27,155 nucleotides of DNA, from positions 1-27,155 of the forward strand of contig SKQZ01000101.1 in the NCBI GenBank assembly GCA_007118765.1, in the 5' to 3' direction. How positions within the stretch are numbered: position 1 is the stretch's first letter; each line of letters starts with the position of its first letter. The translations under genes and the position numbers were made by a program. The DNA comes from Candidatus Hydrogenedentota bacterium (GTDB lineage: Bacteria; Hydrogenedentota; Hydrogenedentia; Hydrogenedentales; CAITNO01). Below, piece by piece: positions 12,001 to 19,569 of this stretch. Below the pieces are notes generated by a model. The model ran no database searches. It saw nothing but the letters and a program-made list of their open reading frames with translations, and was not told where the DNA came from.

Positions 12001-12879
12001 CAGTGTAAACTCGCGCACCGTCGAAGCCATAATGCGATTGATTTTTGAACCGTCCAATTCCGTACCGGCATCGGCCAGCACTTCACCCGTTTCAAGGTCA
12101 ATCACGTCCATTCCGACGTAACGGCCAATCAACTCTTCCGGCTCCACATTCTTGCCTTCGACTTTCACGCGAATGCGACCCAACGTCACTGTCTCGAAGG
12201 AGTAGAACAGCTTCAATATGTCTTCGGGATCAACGATGCCGAAACACTTCAAAAACGTGGTTGCCGGCAATTTGCTGCGCCGATCAACCATCACCCACAT
12301 ATAATCGTTCAAATCATATTCAAACTCAAGCCATGCGCCCCGGTATGGGATGATGCGGGCACTTAGCAGCGTTTTGCCGTTCTGATGTATTTTGCGCTCG
12401 AATGATACGCCCGGCGACTTATGCATCTGGCTGACCACCACGCGCTCGGCGCCGTTTATGATAAAGGTGCCGGTGCGGGTCATTACGGGCAACTCGCCGA
12501 GAAACACTTCCTGTTCGAGCATCATTTTTTCGCGGCGCTCACCGCCTGAGCCGACTTCTTCCAGACGCACCAAGCGCAACAGCGCCTTGAGCGACGCCGC
12601 GTACGTCATGGCCCTGTCTTGGCACTCTTGTATGGAGTATTTTGGCGGCGCAAGCGAATAGTTTACAAACTCCAGACGGGTTAACCCGTTGGGAGATTCA
12701 ATGGGAAACAGGTCCTGAAACACCTGTTGTAAGCCTTCGTTCTTGCGTTCGTCCGGGGGGACTTCCCATTGAAGAAAATCGGCAAAAGATTTCGTCTGAA
12801 TCTCGATAAGATCCGGCAGTTCCAGTACATCCGGGATACTGCCCAGTGACACACGGTCCTCACGGGGGGCGACAGCCAT
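9031..12879 (-). CDS. rpoB: DNA-directed RNA polymerase subunit beta
   Basis: RNA polymerase beta subunit of 1282 residues, slightly shorter than E. coli (1342), which suggests fewer lineage-specific insertions. Conserved blocks include the fork-loop/rifampicin region at about 461-500 ([28 protein letters not shown]), [13 protein letters not shown], the region [21 protein letters not shown]-like [20 protein letters not shown], and the C-terminal [20 protein letters not shown] clamp segment. The ATG at 12877-12879 has AAGGAG at good spacing. Three residues in the rifampicin pocket differ from E. coli (see findings). Its own promoter lies about 110 bp upstream. rplL, which usually precedes rpoB, is not here; the next gene upstream is divergent. 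Confidence 0.99.
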   Translation of the reverse strand: MAVAPREDRVSLGSIPDVLELPDLIEIQTKSFADFLQWEVPPDERKNEGLQQVFQDLFPIESPNGLTRLEFVNYSLAPPKYSIQECQDRAMTYAASLKALLRLVRLEEVGSGGERREKMMLEQEVFLGELPVMTRTGTFIINGAERVVVSQMHKSPGVSFERKIHQNGKTLLSARIIPYRGAWLEFEYDLNDYMWVMVDRRSKLPATTFLKCFGIVDPEDILKLFYSFETVTLGRIRVKVEGKNVEPEELIGRYVGMDVIDLETGEVLADAGTELDGSKINRIMASTVREFTLVAAQDVVNDPSILLTLQQDETHSEEDALRDFYSRSRPGDPATAATCRTFFQRMFSDPSRYDFATVGRYKINRKLGLQIDQEVKTLSVEDVVSTMQYLFRLRCGDGVLDDIDHLGNRRVRSIGELLSNQMRTGLVRMERTVRERMNYQDEENLTPQNLVNPKPVNAIIKDFFGRSQLSHFMDQINPLAELTHKRRLSALGPGGLSRERAGFEVRDVHPSHYGRICPIETPEGPNIGLMASLATFARINDFGFLETPYRKVENGRVYDDQIEMLSAYDEDNYTIAQANAPLDEKKRFIRNLVFCRLQDDFPRVPPMEVDYMDISTKQLVSVAAALIPFLEHDDANRALMGANMQRQAVPLLRTEAPFVGTGLEHVTARNSGTVQLALRDGVVEYADSELIRIKAKVKKGDNPFRTEEDVYPLKKYARSNQNTCINQRPIVHKGDKVAAGDIIADGPAVDNGELALGRNVLVGFMPWDGYNFEDAIVLSEELIIDDVFTSIHINVHEMDARDTKLGPEDITRDIPNVSEEALRNLDETGIVKIGAKVTPGDILVGKVTPKGETELAPEEKLLRAIFGDKAEDVRDASLYVKPGSAGVVVDVKVCSRREKGLDAQTRKAIKKEVAAIERQYNQRIGEIRQVFEQLVRDDMIGLKIMEDVYDFKSDELVFEKGKKVRAKQLGTTDYALLARLKIEDKKTQQKLSRLVNLAAMEEAKLIAVRDAQIERLKKGDELTPGVNKSVKVYVATKRRMSVGDKMAGRHGNKGVVARIVPVEDMPFLPDGTPLQILLNPLGVPSRMNVGQIMETHLGWALKSLGLRVSSPVFNGATEEQIQEMMEKAGLPRNGKVRLRDGRTGEHLYHETTVGQIYMLKLNHLVDDKIHARAIGPYSLVTQQPLGGKAQYGGQRFGEMEVWALQAYGAAYTLQELLTLKSDDIHGRTKAYEAIVKGDYEIDPGTPESFNVLVREMQSLCLDVLKLVKAESAADAEEDITED

Positions 12880-12989
12880 CTACTGTACTCCTTACTACTT
12901 AAAGTTGAGACGAAGAGAGAGTGGCGGCAACAAGAATTTGGCCGCCGATGATGTATGGACACACTTCACCTATGGCGCATTTTGACACT

Positions 12990-13018
12990 ATAGTAACAAA
13001 AATCATGCCCAAAGTCAA
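12990..13018 (-). promoter_or_regulatory. Sigma70-type promoter for rpoBC
   Basis: Read on the minus strand: -35 TTGACT (13013-13018), a 17-bp spacer, and -10 TACTAT (12990-12995), preceded by TGT, which makes it an extended -10. Transcription would start near 12983, leaving a leader of about 100 nt before the rpoB ATG. Confidence 0.75.
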
Positions 13019-13268
13019 AAAAACTCAGACGAGACAAAAATAAACCCGGATTGAACATGGTTGTGTTATCCCTACGCTTATAAATGTCGTATTGAGTAGC
13101 ACACAATATCTATGACATCAAAACAAACACGAATTGCCTCCATGTCCGGTATCAGATTCGAAACAGCCTTGGTGTGCATGGCCGGTAAAAAGTTGATTGA
13201 TCCACAGGTTGATTGCATATAGTATCAGCCATGCATGCCGGTGGAAGCGTTGCCCCCGGTTAAGGGAA

Positions 13269-13284
13269 GCTTACAGCTGTAAGC
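13269..13284. repeat. 16-bp perfect palindrome in PIG-L gene leader
   Basis: GCTTACAGCTGTAAGC is fully self-complementary and lies 57 bp before the deacetylase start codon, downstream of the candidate promoter at 13193-13223. The symmetry and length fit a dimeric repressor operator; the regulator is unknown. Confidence 0.5.
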
Positions 13285-13341
13285 AATGGCGCAGTAATAT
13301 TGCAGACATCAAAAAAAATATATCGCACAGGAGATTCTTGT

Positions 13342-14118
13342 ATGAGCAAAACCGTATTGGCTATTGGCGCACATCCTGACGACGTTGAATTCATGATGGC
13401 AGGCACCCTGTTAATGCTTGCACGGGCCGGCTATGAGCCGCACATTTTTGTTGTTGCCTCAGGCAGTTGCGGCACGGCCACCGATGACCGGGCCACGGTG
13501 TCGCGCATACGACTGGCCGAGGCGCAAAACGCGGCGTCGTTATTGGGCGCCCACTTTTACGAGCCTGTCACGGACGATTTGGAGATTCTATATACGCTGC
13601 CACTGTTACGGAAAGTGGGCGCCGTGGTGCGCAAAGCGAAGCCGGACATTGTGTTGACTCACTCACCTGAAGAATACATGGAAGACCACAGCACGGCCTG
13701 CCGCCTCGCCGTAACGGCGACGTTTTCCCGTGGCATGCGCAATTTTGAAACCCACCCCCCCACTGCTCCCATCCCCGGCAACGTAACCCTCTACCATGCG
13801 CTGCCCTATGGCCTGTGCGATCCTCTTGGTCACCCCATAGCGCCGGGCATGTACGTGAATATCAAAGACACCATCACGCAAAAGCGCCACGCGCTGGCGT
13901 GCCATGAAAGCCAGAAACAGTGGTTGGATGAGAGTCAGGGCTTGGACAGTTACTTACATGCAATGGATGATATGAGCCGTGAGGTGGGCACGTGGAGCGG
14001 CTGCTACGAAGTGGCGGAAGGTTGGCGCAAACATGCGCACCTGGGCTTTTGCGATGCTCAAAGCGACCCGTTGCGTGAGGCGTTGGGTGCTGATGCCTGT
14101 CTCGCCTCTGCTGAGTAG
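13342..14118 (+). CDS. PIG-L (LmbE-like) family deacetylase
   Basis: A 258-residue zinc-dependent deacetylase of the PIG-L superfamily, whose members remove N-acetyl groups from glucosamine-containing lipids, thiol precursors or antibiotics. The metal motif AHPDD is at residues 10-14 (His11, Asp14), and the third ligand is probably His116 in YMEDHSTACR. His107 in THSPEEY lies close by. The segment SGSCGTATDDRATVSRIRLAEAQNAA is the usual helix after strand 2. The ATG at 13342 follows AGGAGA at ideal spacing. Longer in-frame versions beginning near 13300 lack a ribosome site. It stands alone: rpoB diverges and thiH converges 10 bp past its stop. The substrate cannot be inferred; it is quite different from the second PIG-L protein in this window. 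Confidence 0.88.
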   Translation: MSKTVLAIGAHPDDVEFMMAGTLLMLARAGYEPHIFVVASGSCGTATDDRATVSRIRLAEAQNAASLLGAHFYEPVTDDLEILYTLPLLRKVGAVVRKAKPDIVLTHSPEEYMEDHSTACRLAVTATFSRGMRNFETHPPTAPIPGNVTLYHALPYGLCDPLGHPIAPGMYVNIKDTITQKRHALACHESQKQWLDESQGLDSYLHAMDDMSREVGTWSGCYEVAEGWRKHAHLGFCDAQSDPLREALGADACLASAE

Positions 14119-14128
14119 CCCGGCGCGC

Positions 14129-15256
14129 TCATTCCAGAAAGGCGTCATCAAAATCTTTCCATACGGGATCATAGCCGGAAGCGCGAATCATGGCCACCAC
14201 CTGCTCGGGAGTGCGCGTGTCCTCTATCTCGAACTGCGCGGTGGTGTTACATTCCGGAGCACCATAGCCGCCGGGGCGCGTACTTGATCCGGCGCTGATG
14301 GCGGTCACCCCCAGACGCACCAGTCTGTCGCGCAAAGCCGCCGGTTCACGTGTTGAAAGGTTCATGCCCACTTCCGGCAGAAACAGTCGCATGGCAAGCA
14401 TCATCTGCACCAGCGCCGCATCCGAAACGGGACAGGGGATTTCAAAATGTGGCGGCGTGTGTCTCAAGCGCGGAAAGGATATGGACAGCGCCGTCTTCCA
14501 GGCATGCTGTTGCAGGTGCCTGCCATGCAGTCCAAGCCACACGGCTTCCATGCGCCAGTCGTACAACCCCAGCAACGAGCCGATACTGACGCGCCGCCCC
14601 CCCGCCGCCGCTGCTCGTTCCAGCGCATTCAGCCGATACAGATAATCCCGTTTGCGGCCATGACGGTGCATGGCGGCATAGGTGTCGTGGTCGTAGGTTT
14701 CCATATACAAGGTAACTCCCTCAAGACCATGATCACAAAGGAGGGCATATTCCGTCTCGTCCATGGCATACACTTCCACGGCGACCGACGGGAACCAGCG
14801 CCGCGCAATCGCGCAGGCCTCGGCAATATACTCCGGCGGCGCAACTGTGGGCGCATCGCCGGTCAACAACAGAATGGACTTATATCCCATTGCCGCCAAC
14901 GCCTCGCACTCCCGTTCAATCTCTTCCCGCGACAAGGTTGTTCGCGGTTGCTCGACGGGCGCCGAGGCGGCAAAGCCACAATAGATACAATTTGCCGCAC
15001 AAACATTCGACAAGTACAAGGGAGCATAAAGACAGATGGTGCGGCCAAATTGACGGCGCGTCAATCGTTGCGCTTCCCGTGCCATGGTCTCCAGCAGCGG
15101 CACGGCCTGAGGCGATAACAACGCAATCAGATCGCTTACGGTGCGGCGCTCACGTGTGATGGCCGCCTCCACCGCTTCCTGCGTGACACCGGCATACACG
15201 TCCCGGATACGCGATTCAGGCCATGCGGACAATTTATTGGACAGCGATGCTGACAA
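14129..15256 (-). CDS. thiH: 2-iminoacetate synthase (radical SAM, thiamine thiazole pathway)
   Basis: ThiH cleaves tyrosine by radical chemistry to give dehydroglycine (2-iminoacetate) for thiazole formation by ThiG. Its 375 residues match the E. coli enzyme (377). The [4Fe-4S] motif CxxxCxxC is Cys86, Cys90 and Cys93 (VCAANCIYCGF). Later blocks typical of ThiH follow: LLLTGDAP, VEVYAMDETEYALL, GLEGVTLYMETYD and the C-terminal STRPGGYG. The start codon is TTG at 15254-15256, supported by AGGAGAG seven bases upstream and by the absence of an ATG until about residue 58. It lies 29 bp after thiG on the same strand and ends 10 bp from the convergent PIG-L gene. Confidence 0.95.
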   Translation of the reverse strand: MSASLSNKLSAWPESRIRDVYAGVTQEAVEAAITRERRTVSDLIALLSPQAVPLLETMAREAQRLTRRQFGRTICLYAPLYLSNVCAANCIYCGFAASAPVEQPRTTLSREEIERECEALAAMGYKSILLLTGDAPTVAPPEYIAEACAIARRWFPSVAVEVYAMDETEYALLCDHGLEGVTLYMETYDHDTYAAMHRHGRKRDYLYRLNALERAAAAGGRRVSIGSLLGLYDWRMEAVWLGLHGRHLQQHAWKTALSISFPRLRHTPPHFEIPCPVSDAALVQMMLAMRLFLPEVGMNLSTREPAALRDRLVRLGVTAISAGSSTRPGGYGAPECNTTAQFEIEDTRTPEQVVAMIRASGYDPVWKDFDDAFLE

Positions 15257-15285
15257 CGATATACTCTCCTGCGGATGCTGCGCGG

Positions 15286-16095
15286 CTACGCATTTTCATG
15301 TAAAAAACCGGTCAACGGTGACGACGCATCCGCCCGGTCTCGTTCCGGCCCCAATCCGGAGAGATAGGCCATGCGCCCGGCGGCGGTGGCCATTGCAAAC
15401 GCCCGTGCCATGTCGCCGTGATCGGTGGCATCGGATAAGGCGGTATTGACAAGCACCGCATCCGCGCCGAGTTCCATGGCTTCCGCCGCATGGGACGGGG
15501 CGCCGAGTCCGGCATCCACTATGACAGGCACCGTCGCCTGTTCAATAATGATGCGCAGCATGTCGCGGGTTTTCACGCCGCGGTTGCTGCCGATGGGGGC
15601 GCCCAGAGGCATCACAGTAGCCGTGCCCGCCTCCTCCAGCCGTTTTGCAAGCACCGGGTCAGCCTGAATGTATGGCAACACCACAAATCCATCTTTAATT
15701 AACCGCTCCGCAGCGTGCAGGGTTTCAACCGGGTCGGGCAACAAATAGCGCGGTTCGGGCGTAAGTTCAAGTTTGACCCACGGCTCAAGACCTGAAGCGC
15801 GCGCCAGACGCGCCAGTCGCACCGCTTCATCCGCATCACGTGCGCCGCTGGTGTTGGGCAGGACCAACTGCCGCTCACGGTCTATCGCCGATAGAATGCC
15901 TTCTTCTTCCGGCTCGGAAAGGTCAACACGGCGCAGCGCAACCGTAACAATTTCCGCGTCGCTGGCTTCAATCGCCGCACGCAACGCCTGCGCCGACGGA
16001 AACTTGCCGGTGCCAATGAGAAGGCGTGACGAAAATGTTCGGTCCGCAATAATGAGCGGATCTTTGTTTGCTTGTGTGTTCATGAATGTATCCAA
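15286..16095 (-). CDS. thiG: Thiazole synthase
   Basis: ThiG joins dehydroglycine, deoxyxylulose 5-phosphate and ThiS thiocarboxylate sulfur into the thiazole phosphate of thiamine. The 269 residues form the expected TIM barrel. Markers are [12 protein letters not shown], the Schiff-base lysine in [17 protein letters not shown] (Lys108 by this start), [63 protein letters not shown] and SPLTGFL at the end. Two in-frame ATGs, 16095 and 16083, are possible and neither has a good Shine-Dalgarno; family N-termini fit either. The upstream leader holds a nested hairpin and a promoter. thiS, normally adjacent, is not seen in the upstream 200 bp. Confidence 0.97.
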   Translation of the reverse strand: MDTFMNTQANKDPLIIADRTFSSRLLIGTGKFPSAQALRAAIEASDAEIVTVALRRVDLSEPEEEGILSAIDRERQLVLPNTSGARDADEAVRLARLARASGLEPWVKLELTPEPRYLLPDPVETLHAAERLIKDGFVVLPYIQADPVLAKRLEEAGTATVMPLGAPIGSNRGVKTRDMLRIIIEQATVPVIVDAGLGAPSHAAEAMELGADAVLVNTALSDATDHGDMARAFAMATAAGRMAYLSGLGPERDRADASSPLTGFLHENA

Positions 16096-16116
16096 ACGTA
16101 ATTATCATGCATCAAA

Positions 16117-16176
16117 ACAGTTGTGGCATTCTTGCGGATAAGCCGGCACGCAGCACGCAAGAAGTGTTGGAACTGT
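16117..16176 (-). promoter_or_regulatory. Nested stem structure in thiGH leader
   Basis: An outer stem pairs ACAGTT (16117-16122) with AACTGT (16171-16176). An inner perfect 8-bp stem pairs TTCTTGCG (16129-16136) with CGCAAGAA (16156-16163), enclosing a 19-nt loop that contains the self-complementary GCCGGC. It falls between the candidate promoter and the thiG start in the transcript. The conserved TPP riboswitch sequences (CUGAGA and the ACCUGA helix) are absent. Confidence 0.45.
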
Positions 16177-16201
16177 GCGGTAGTGCACCTGACAGTGCGT
16201 T

Positions 16202-16210
16202 ATGATACCA
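16202..16210 (-). promoter_or_regulatory. Candidate extended -10 promoter for thiGH
   Basis: On the minus strand TGG followed by TATCAT (hexamer 16202-16207). No good -35 at 17 bp. It predicts a leader of about 100 nt before thiG. Confidence 0.45.
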
Positions 16211-16259
16211 GCTCATACCGGTTAAACGTGAATCGCGTTATCGTCTGGTGTTCGCGATA

Positions 16260-16268
16260 TGCTATGAT
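16260..16268 (+). promoter_or_regulatory. Candidate extended -10 promoter for pgl
   Basis: TGC followed by TATGAT (16263-16268), 36 bp before the GTG start. The -35 region is weak. It is divergent from the thiGH promoter about 50 bp away. Confidence 0.45.
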
Positions 16269-16304
16269 CATGCCAGCCATGGGTAGCAGACAGAGGAGGT
16301 ACAC

Positions 16305-16985
16305 GTGTTTATAACGAGCATATTTGATACCAGCCACGCACTTTATGACGCGGCACGCAATTTACTACAATCCACGGCACAAAATACCACCGCCAAGCCG
16401 AACGCCATTATTTTGCCCGGCGGAAAAACGCCCCTGCCGTTATTCAAAAACATTGAGCAGGTCTCTTTTCCCGTGCCCGACACGCTGTATTTCGCCTATA
16501 GTGATGAAAGGCTCGTGCCTGAGGACAGCCCGGAAAGCAACTTTGGCATATCCCAAAAAATGCTCGCCGCGCTGGATGTTGCTGAAAACCACATATTGCG
16601 CGTACACCCGGAGTTGTCCCTCAAAGAAGCTGCCGAACAATACAATTTCGCATGGCGCGAGTTCCTAAACAACGGCGGTCATATCCCCCTTGCTTTCCTG
16701 GGCATCGGCACGGACGGACACACCTGCTCGTTGTTTTCTGCAACGCAACTTGACAACACGCCGCAGGAGTGTTTCGCGGCTGCCGTACCCCAAACCGAAG
16801 GCCCGGACCGCATTACCGTTACCCCCGCGTTGTTGGCACGGGTGGACCATGCGGTAATTCTCGCCGCCGGACAGGAAAAAGCACAGGTGGTTGATGCCAT
16901 GACCGCAGAACCGGAAACCGTAATTGCGGGCAAGGCGCTGGCGCAATGTCCCCGCGTATCATTATGGTATGCGCCACAAGCGTGA
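16305..16985 (+). CDS. pgl: 6-phosphogluconolactonase
   Basis: Cytosolic pentose-phosphate enzyme that hydrolyses 6-phosphogluconolactone. The 226 residues fit the DevB-type family. Motifs are LPGGKTPLPLF (37-47), the phosphate/substrate segment YSDERLVPEDSPESNF (65-80) and GIGTDGHTCSLF (133-144), the last distinguishing it together with SDER from glucosamine-6-phosphate deaminases. The start is GTG at 16305, preceded by a strong GAGGAGG five bases away. It is monocistronic here; zwf and gnd are not next to it. A glucosamine-6-phosphate deaminase-like activity is the only alternative and is unlikely given these motifs. tRNA-Ala follows 80 bp downstream on the same strand with its own promoter. 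Confidence 0.9.
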   Translation: MFITSIFDTSHALYDAARNLLQSTAQNTTAKPNAIILPGGKTPLPLFKNIEQVSFPVPDTLYFAYSDERLVPEDSPESNFGISQKMLAALDVAENHILRVHPELSLKEAAEQYNFAWREFLNNGGHIPLAFLGIGTDGHTCSLFSATQLDNTPQECFAAAVPQTEGPDRITVTPALLARVDHAVILAAGQEKAQVVDAMTAEPETVIAGKALAQCPRVSLWYAPQA

Positions 16986-16999
16986 AGCACTTTGTAAAG

Positions 17000-17029
17000 T
17001 TGATTTCCTGCCGCCGATACCTGTACAAT
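17000..17029 (+). promoter_or_regulatory. Promoter for tRNA-Ala
   Basis: TTGATT (17000-17005), an 18-bp spacer, and TACAAT (17024-17029). Transcription would start about 30 nt before the mature tRNA. Confidence 0.55.
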
Positions 17030-17065
17030 GCCACCGGTTTGCAGTAGTATTTGCAACACACACGT

Positions 17066-17141
17066 GGGGCCGTAGCTCAGTTGGGAGAGCGCTTGACTGG
17101 CAGTCAAGAGGTCAGGGGTTCGATCCCCCTCGGCTCCACCA
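17066..17141 (+). tRNA. tRNA-Ala (anticodon GGC)
   Basis: A 76-nt cloverleaf. Acceptor GGGGCCG pairs with CGGCTCC (one G-U). The D arm contains AGCTCAGTTGGGAGAGC, the anticodon stem CTTGA/TCAAG encloses CTGGCAG with anticodon GGC, and the T arm is GGGGTTCGATCCCC. CCA is encoded at 17139-17141. A G3-U70 wobble, the alanine identity element, is present in the acceptor. Confidence 0.98.
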
Positions 17142-17159
17142 TCGTATTCATACGGTAAT

Positions 17160-17202
17160 AACGCTTCCGCGGACTTAGACGTCCCGGAAGCGTTTTTGTT
17201 TT
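17160..17202 (+). terminator. Intrinsic terminator after tRNA-Ala
   Basis: A perfect 10-bp stem, AACGCTTCCG (17160-17169) with CGGAAGCGTT (17185-17194), then TTTTTGTTTT. It lies 19 bp past the tRNA. The minus-strand side has only a short T-rich tail, so any effect on the convergent nitroreductase gene would be weaker. Confidence 0.85.
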
Positions 17203-17244
17203 CACCATGCGGCGGCGGTGCTCAACCTTGATAAGTGTAGTCCG

Positions 17245-18003
17245 TCAGCGTTTTCCCACGGGAGCGATGTAGACGGTGAATTCGTCAGTGCCGTCAACGC
17301 CGAGCAACCGATCACACGCGTCTTGATCATACGCGGCAATGGCGCATGTGCCCGCACCGATACTCTGGCAGGCGAGGTACAGGTTTTGACAAACGTGACC
17401 GGCATCCACCGCAATGACCTTGTGCGCTGCCTGCCCATAGCGCCATTCCATACGGGCCGGCAGTGTTGTCCAGAAAAATGTGGCGGCGGCGGCGGCAACA
17501 AAACCCTGACCCAGGCAGGCCATGGCAGCGTCATATCCGACGGTGTCGTCCGTGCGCAGTTGGGCCAGCGCGCCGTCAAAGGGCAAGTAGCGATACAAGC
17601 CCGGCGCCAGGGACTCCACACGGTTGACGACCAGATAGGTTTCAAAACTGTGGCGCGCACCGGCCGAGGGTACGGTGCGCAAGGCACAGGTCGCATCAAT
17701 AGTCTCTCGCACTCCCTGCGTTGCCCACAGCAGCATGGACAGTTCTTTCAGCGTGAACCCCGACGCCGCAAAATGACGGACACTTTCCCGTTGTGAAATG
17801 GCGGCGCCGATGGGCAGCGTACCCAACTCCTGCAAACACGTGGCGCCATCGGGCAATGCCATGCGCGGTGTATCCGGGGGACATGGTTTCTGCAGGGAAG
17901 GCGCGGACATCCCCAGGTGCTGGCCGACTTGTGAAAAGTCCACTTCTTGTCGAATGGTGTCTTTCAGAAAGAAACGATAGTTCTCCATATCACCGGTTTT
18001 CAT
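17245..18003 (-). CDS. SagB/ThcOx-type nitroreductase
   Basis: A 252-residue FMN-dependent oxidoreductase of the nitroreductase fold. The motif QRESVRHFA (about 71-79) is the usual R-S-x-R flavin-phosphate site. FTLKELSMLLWATQGVRE, PSAGARHSFETYLVVNRVESLAPGLYRY and QNLYLACQSIGAGTCAIAAYD are characteristic of the SagB-type subgroup, which includes azoline dehydrogenases of peptide natural products as well as many stand-alone enzymes of unknown substrate. The N-terminal about 45 residues carry no signal peptide. The ATG at 18003 follows AAGGAGG ten bases upstream. No cyclodehydratase (YcaO), peptide precursor or transporter for a peptide cluster is adjacent, so a stand-alone redox role is more likely. 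A candidate promoter lies at 18055-18063. Confidence 0.82.
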   Translation of the reverse strand: MKTGDMENYRFFLKDTIRQEVDFSQVGQHLGMSAPSLQKPCPPDTPRMALPDGATCLQELGTLPIGAAISQRESVRHFAASGFTLKELSMLLWATQGVRETIDATCALRTVPSAGARHSFETYLVVNRVESLAPGLYRYLPFDGALAQLRTDDTVGYDAAMACLGQGFVAAAAATFFWTTLPARMEWRYGQAAHKVIAVDAGHVCQNLYLACQSIGAGTCAIAAYDQDACDRLLGVDGTDEFTVYIAPVGKR

Positions 18004-18054
18004 AGCAACAGCGCCTCCTTGTGCTTAAACTTACGGTCTGCGGCTTGCCCTTCC

Positions 18055-18063
18055 ATTGTAACA
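18055..18063 (-). promoter_or_regulatory. Candidate extended -10 promoter for the nitroreductase
   Basis: Minus-strand TGT followed by TACAAT (18055-18060), 52 bp upstream of the ATG. The -35 element is unclear. Confidence 0.4.
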
Positions 18064-18166
18064 GCCCCGGCGTATGCTTCACGAATTATCAGAGGACACC
18101 ATGTGCAGAGTGCCTGATATGGCGTAAGATTCGCAGGCGCAACAGAACTCTTGTGAAATATGCGGG

Positions 18167-19525
18167 CTAGACCAGGACAGCGTACAGCAGGAACGCAGTC
18201 AGGAATGCCGTAATCCCCTGCACCAGCGTTGCCATTGTCTGTGCCTTGTAGGCGTCCTTCACGCTCATGCCGCTGAACTGTGTCACAACCCAAAAGTAAC
18301 TGTCATTAGCATGTGACACGGTCATTGCGCCCGCGCCCACGGCCATGACGACCAGCGCAAGCTGCACGGGCGACACAACCCCCATGCCCTCCAGTAAAGG
18401 CGCAATCAGCGCCGATGTCACCACCAATGCGGCAGTGGATGACCCTTGGGCGGATTTGAGCGCGGCGGCAATGGCAAAGGGCAACACAAGCACGAATGCC
18501 CCGCCAAACAGGCCGCCTTCCGCAAGGCCCTTGATAAGTTCGGCTATGGGGGTGGCGCTTAACACACTGCCGAAAGCGCCTCCCGCGCAGGTGATCAGAA
18601 GAATGGGTGCGGCGGCCTGTATGCCGGCGCCGATCCATTGGGTGAGTGTCTCTTCGTTAAAGCGGGGGAACAAAAGGAATGCGAACAACAACCCTACAAA
18701 CAAGGCCGTTGTGGGAGCGCCGAGAAAAGAAACAAGCGCCGCGCCCGTGCCGGAATAGCCTGAAAAAGCCACCACGGAGCCGCTGCTAATCAGTATAACC
18801 GGCACGAGGATGGGCGCCAGCGATTTCCAGGTCGCGGGCAACGCGCTTGTCGCGATATTTGCCGGGGTTTCCTCCGGTATGGGCAAATCGGAGATGTCAA
18901 TGTGAATGCTTGCGGCAACGCGTGTGGCCCAAAGATAACCGACGGCAATGGTGGGGATAGACACAAGCACGCCAAAAAGAATCACCACGCCCAGATAGTC
19001 CGAAGCGCCAATGTTGCCTGCCGCCGCAATGGGTCCGGGCGTCGGCGGCACCAGCGTATGGGTGGCATACAGGCCTGTTGCCAAGGCCACCGACATGGAG
19101 GCCAACGACACTTTCGCGCGCTGTGCGGTGGCTCTGCTCAAACTTGCCAGGATGACATATCCGGAATCGCAGAACACGGGCACACTGACCACTGCGCCAA
19201 TGAGCGACATGGCCAGTTGAGGACGTCGCTCGCCCACGATACGGATAATAACCTCGGCCATACGCAATGCCGCGCCCGACTTCTCCAGAATGACGCCAAT
19301 AATCGTGCCCGTGACTATCACGAGCCCAATATAGCGCATGAGGTTTCCGAAGCCGCTGGTAATGATATCGGTCAGTTCACCGATGGGCATGCCGGTGAAC
19401 AAACCCACCATATACGCCGCAAAGATAAGCGCAAGAAACGGGTGCAGTTTGATCTTGGCCGTGGCCACAATAATAAACACAATGGCCAATGCCAGCACCA
19501 GCAACAACAGAGGACCTTCCAGCAT
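18167..19525 (-). CDS. GntP family gluconate/organic acid permease
   Basis: Inner-membrane proton symporter of the GntP family, 452 residues with about 12-14 hydrophobic segments from residue 5 to the C-terminus. Family signatures include HPFLALIFAAYMVGLFTGMP near residue 30, VISVPVFCDSGYVILASLSR-like VVSVPVFCDSGYVILASL (about 110-130), the loop HTLVPPTPGPIAAAGNIGA, a large GGGAFG-like CAGGAFGSVLSATPIAELI, and SHANDSYFWVVTQFSGM near residue 415. Members take up gluconate, fructuronate, glycerate or related acids; the exact substrate is not readable. The ATG at 19525 has AAGGGTG upstream. It follows the unknown membrane protein gene by 44 bp, so the two are probably cotranscribed. No gluconate kinase is nearby. 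Confidence 0.92.
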   Translation of the reverse strand: MLEGPLLLLVLALAIVFIIVATAKIKLHPFLALIFAAYMVGLFTGMPIGELTDIITSGFGNLMRYIGLVIVTGTIIGVILEKSGAALRMAEVIIRIVGERRPQLAMSLIGAVVSVPVFCDSGYVILASLSRATAQRAKVSLASMSVALATGLYATHTLVPPTPGPIAAAGNIGASDYLGVVILFGVLVSIPTIAVGYLWATRVAASIHIDISDLPIPEETPANIATSALPATWKSLAPILVPVILISSGSVVAFSGYSGTGAALVSFLGAPTTALFVGLLFAFLLFPRFNEETLTQWIGAGIQAAAPILLITCAGGAFGSVLSATPIAELIKGLAEGGLFGGAFVLVLPFAIAAALKSAQGSSTAALVVTSALIAPLLEGMGVVSPVQLALVVMAVGAGAMTVSHANDSYFWVVTQFSGMSVKDAYKAQTMATLVQGITAFLTAFLLYAVLV

Positions 19526-19569
19526 GTATCACCCTTCCGTCATGAGAACGTTGTTTTGGCAATCATCGG

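Larger units (their letters stand above)
12880..13341. other. 462-bp divergent intergenic region
   Basis: Control region between rpoB (minus) and the PIG-L gene (plus). It contains a strong rpoB promoter (12990-13018), an AT-rich stretch at 13000-13045, a candidate plus-strand promoter (TTGATT at 13193-13198, 19-bp spacer, TATAGT at 13218-13223), and a 16-bp palindrome (13269-13284). The two short open frames here lack ribosome sites and coding character, so I see no gene. Confidence 0.6.

Noticed and set aside
16096..16304. Possible thiS gene or TPP riboswitch in the thiG upstream region
   Set aside because: No frame ending in Gly-Gly and none of the conserved TPP aptamer sequences is present.
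17245..18003. Peptide natural product cluster around the SagB-type enzyme
   Set aside because: No YcaO cyclodehydratase, precursor peptide or dedicated transporter is in the neighbourhood.
18100..18166. TATCAG/CTGATA stem after the GntP gene as a terminator
   Set aside because: Six base pairs, long loop and no T-run on either strand.
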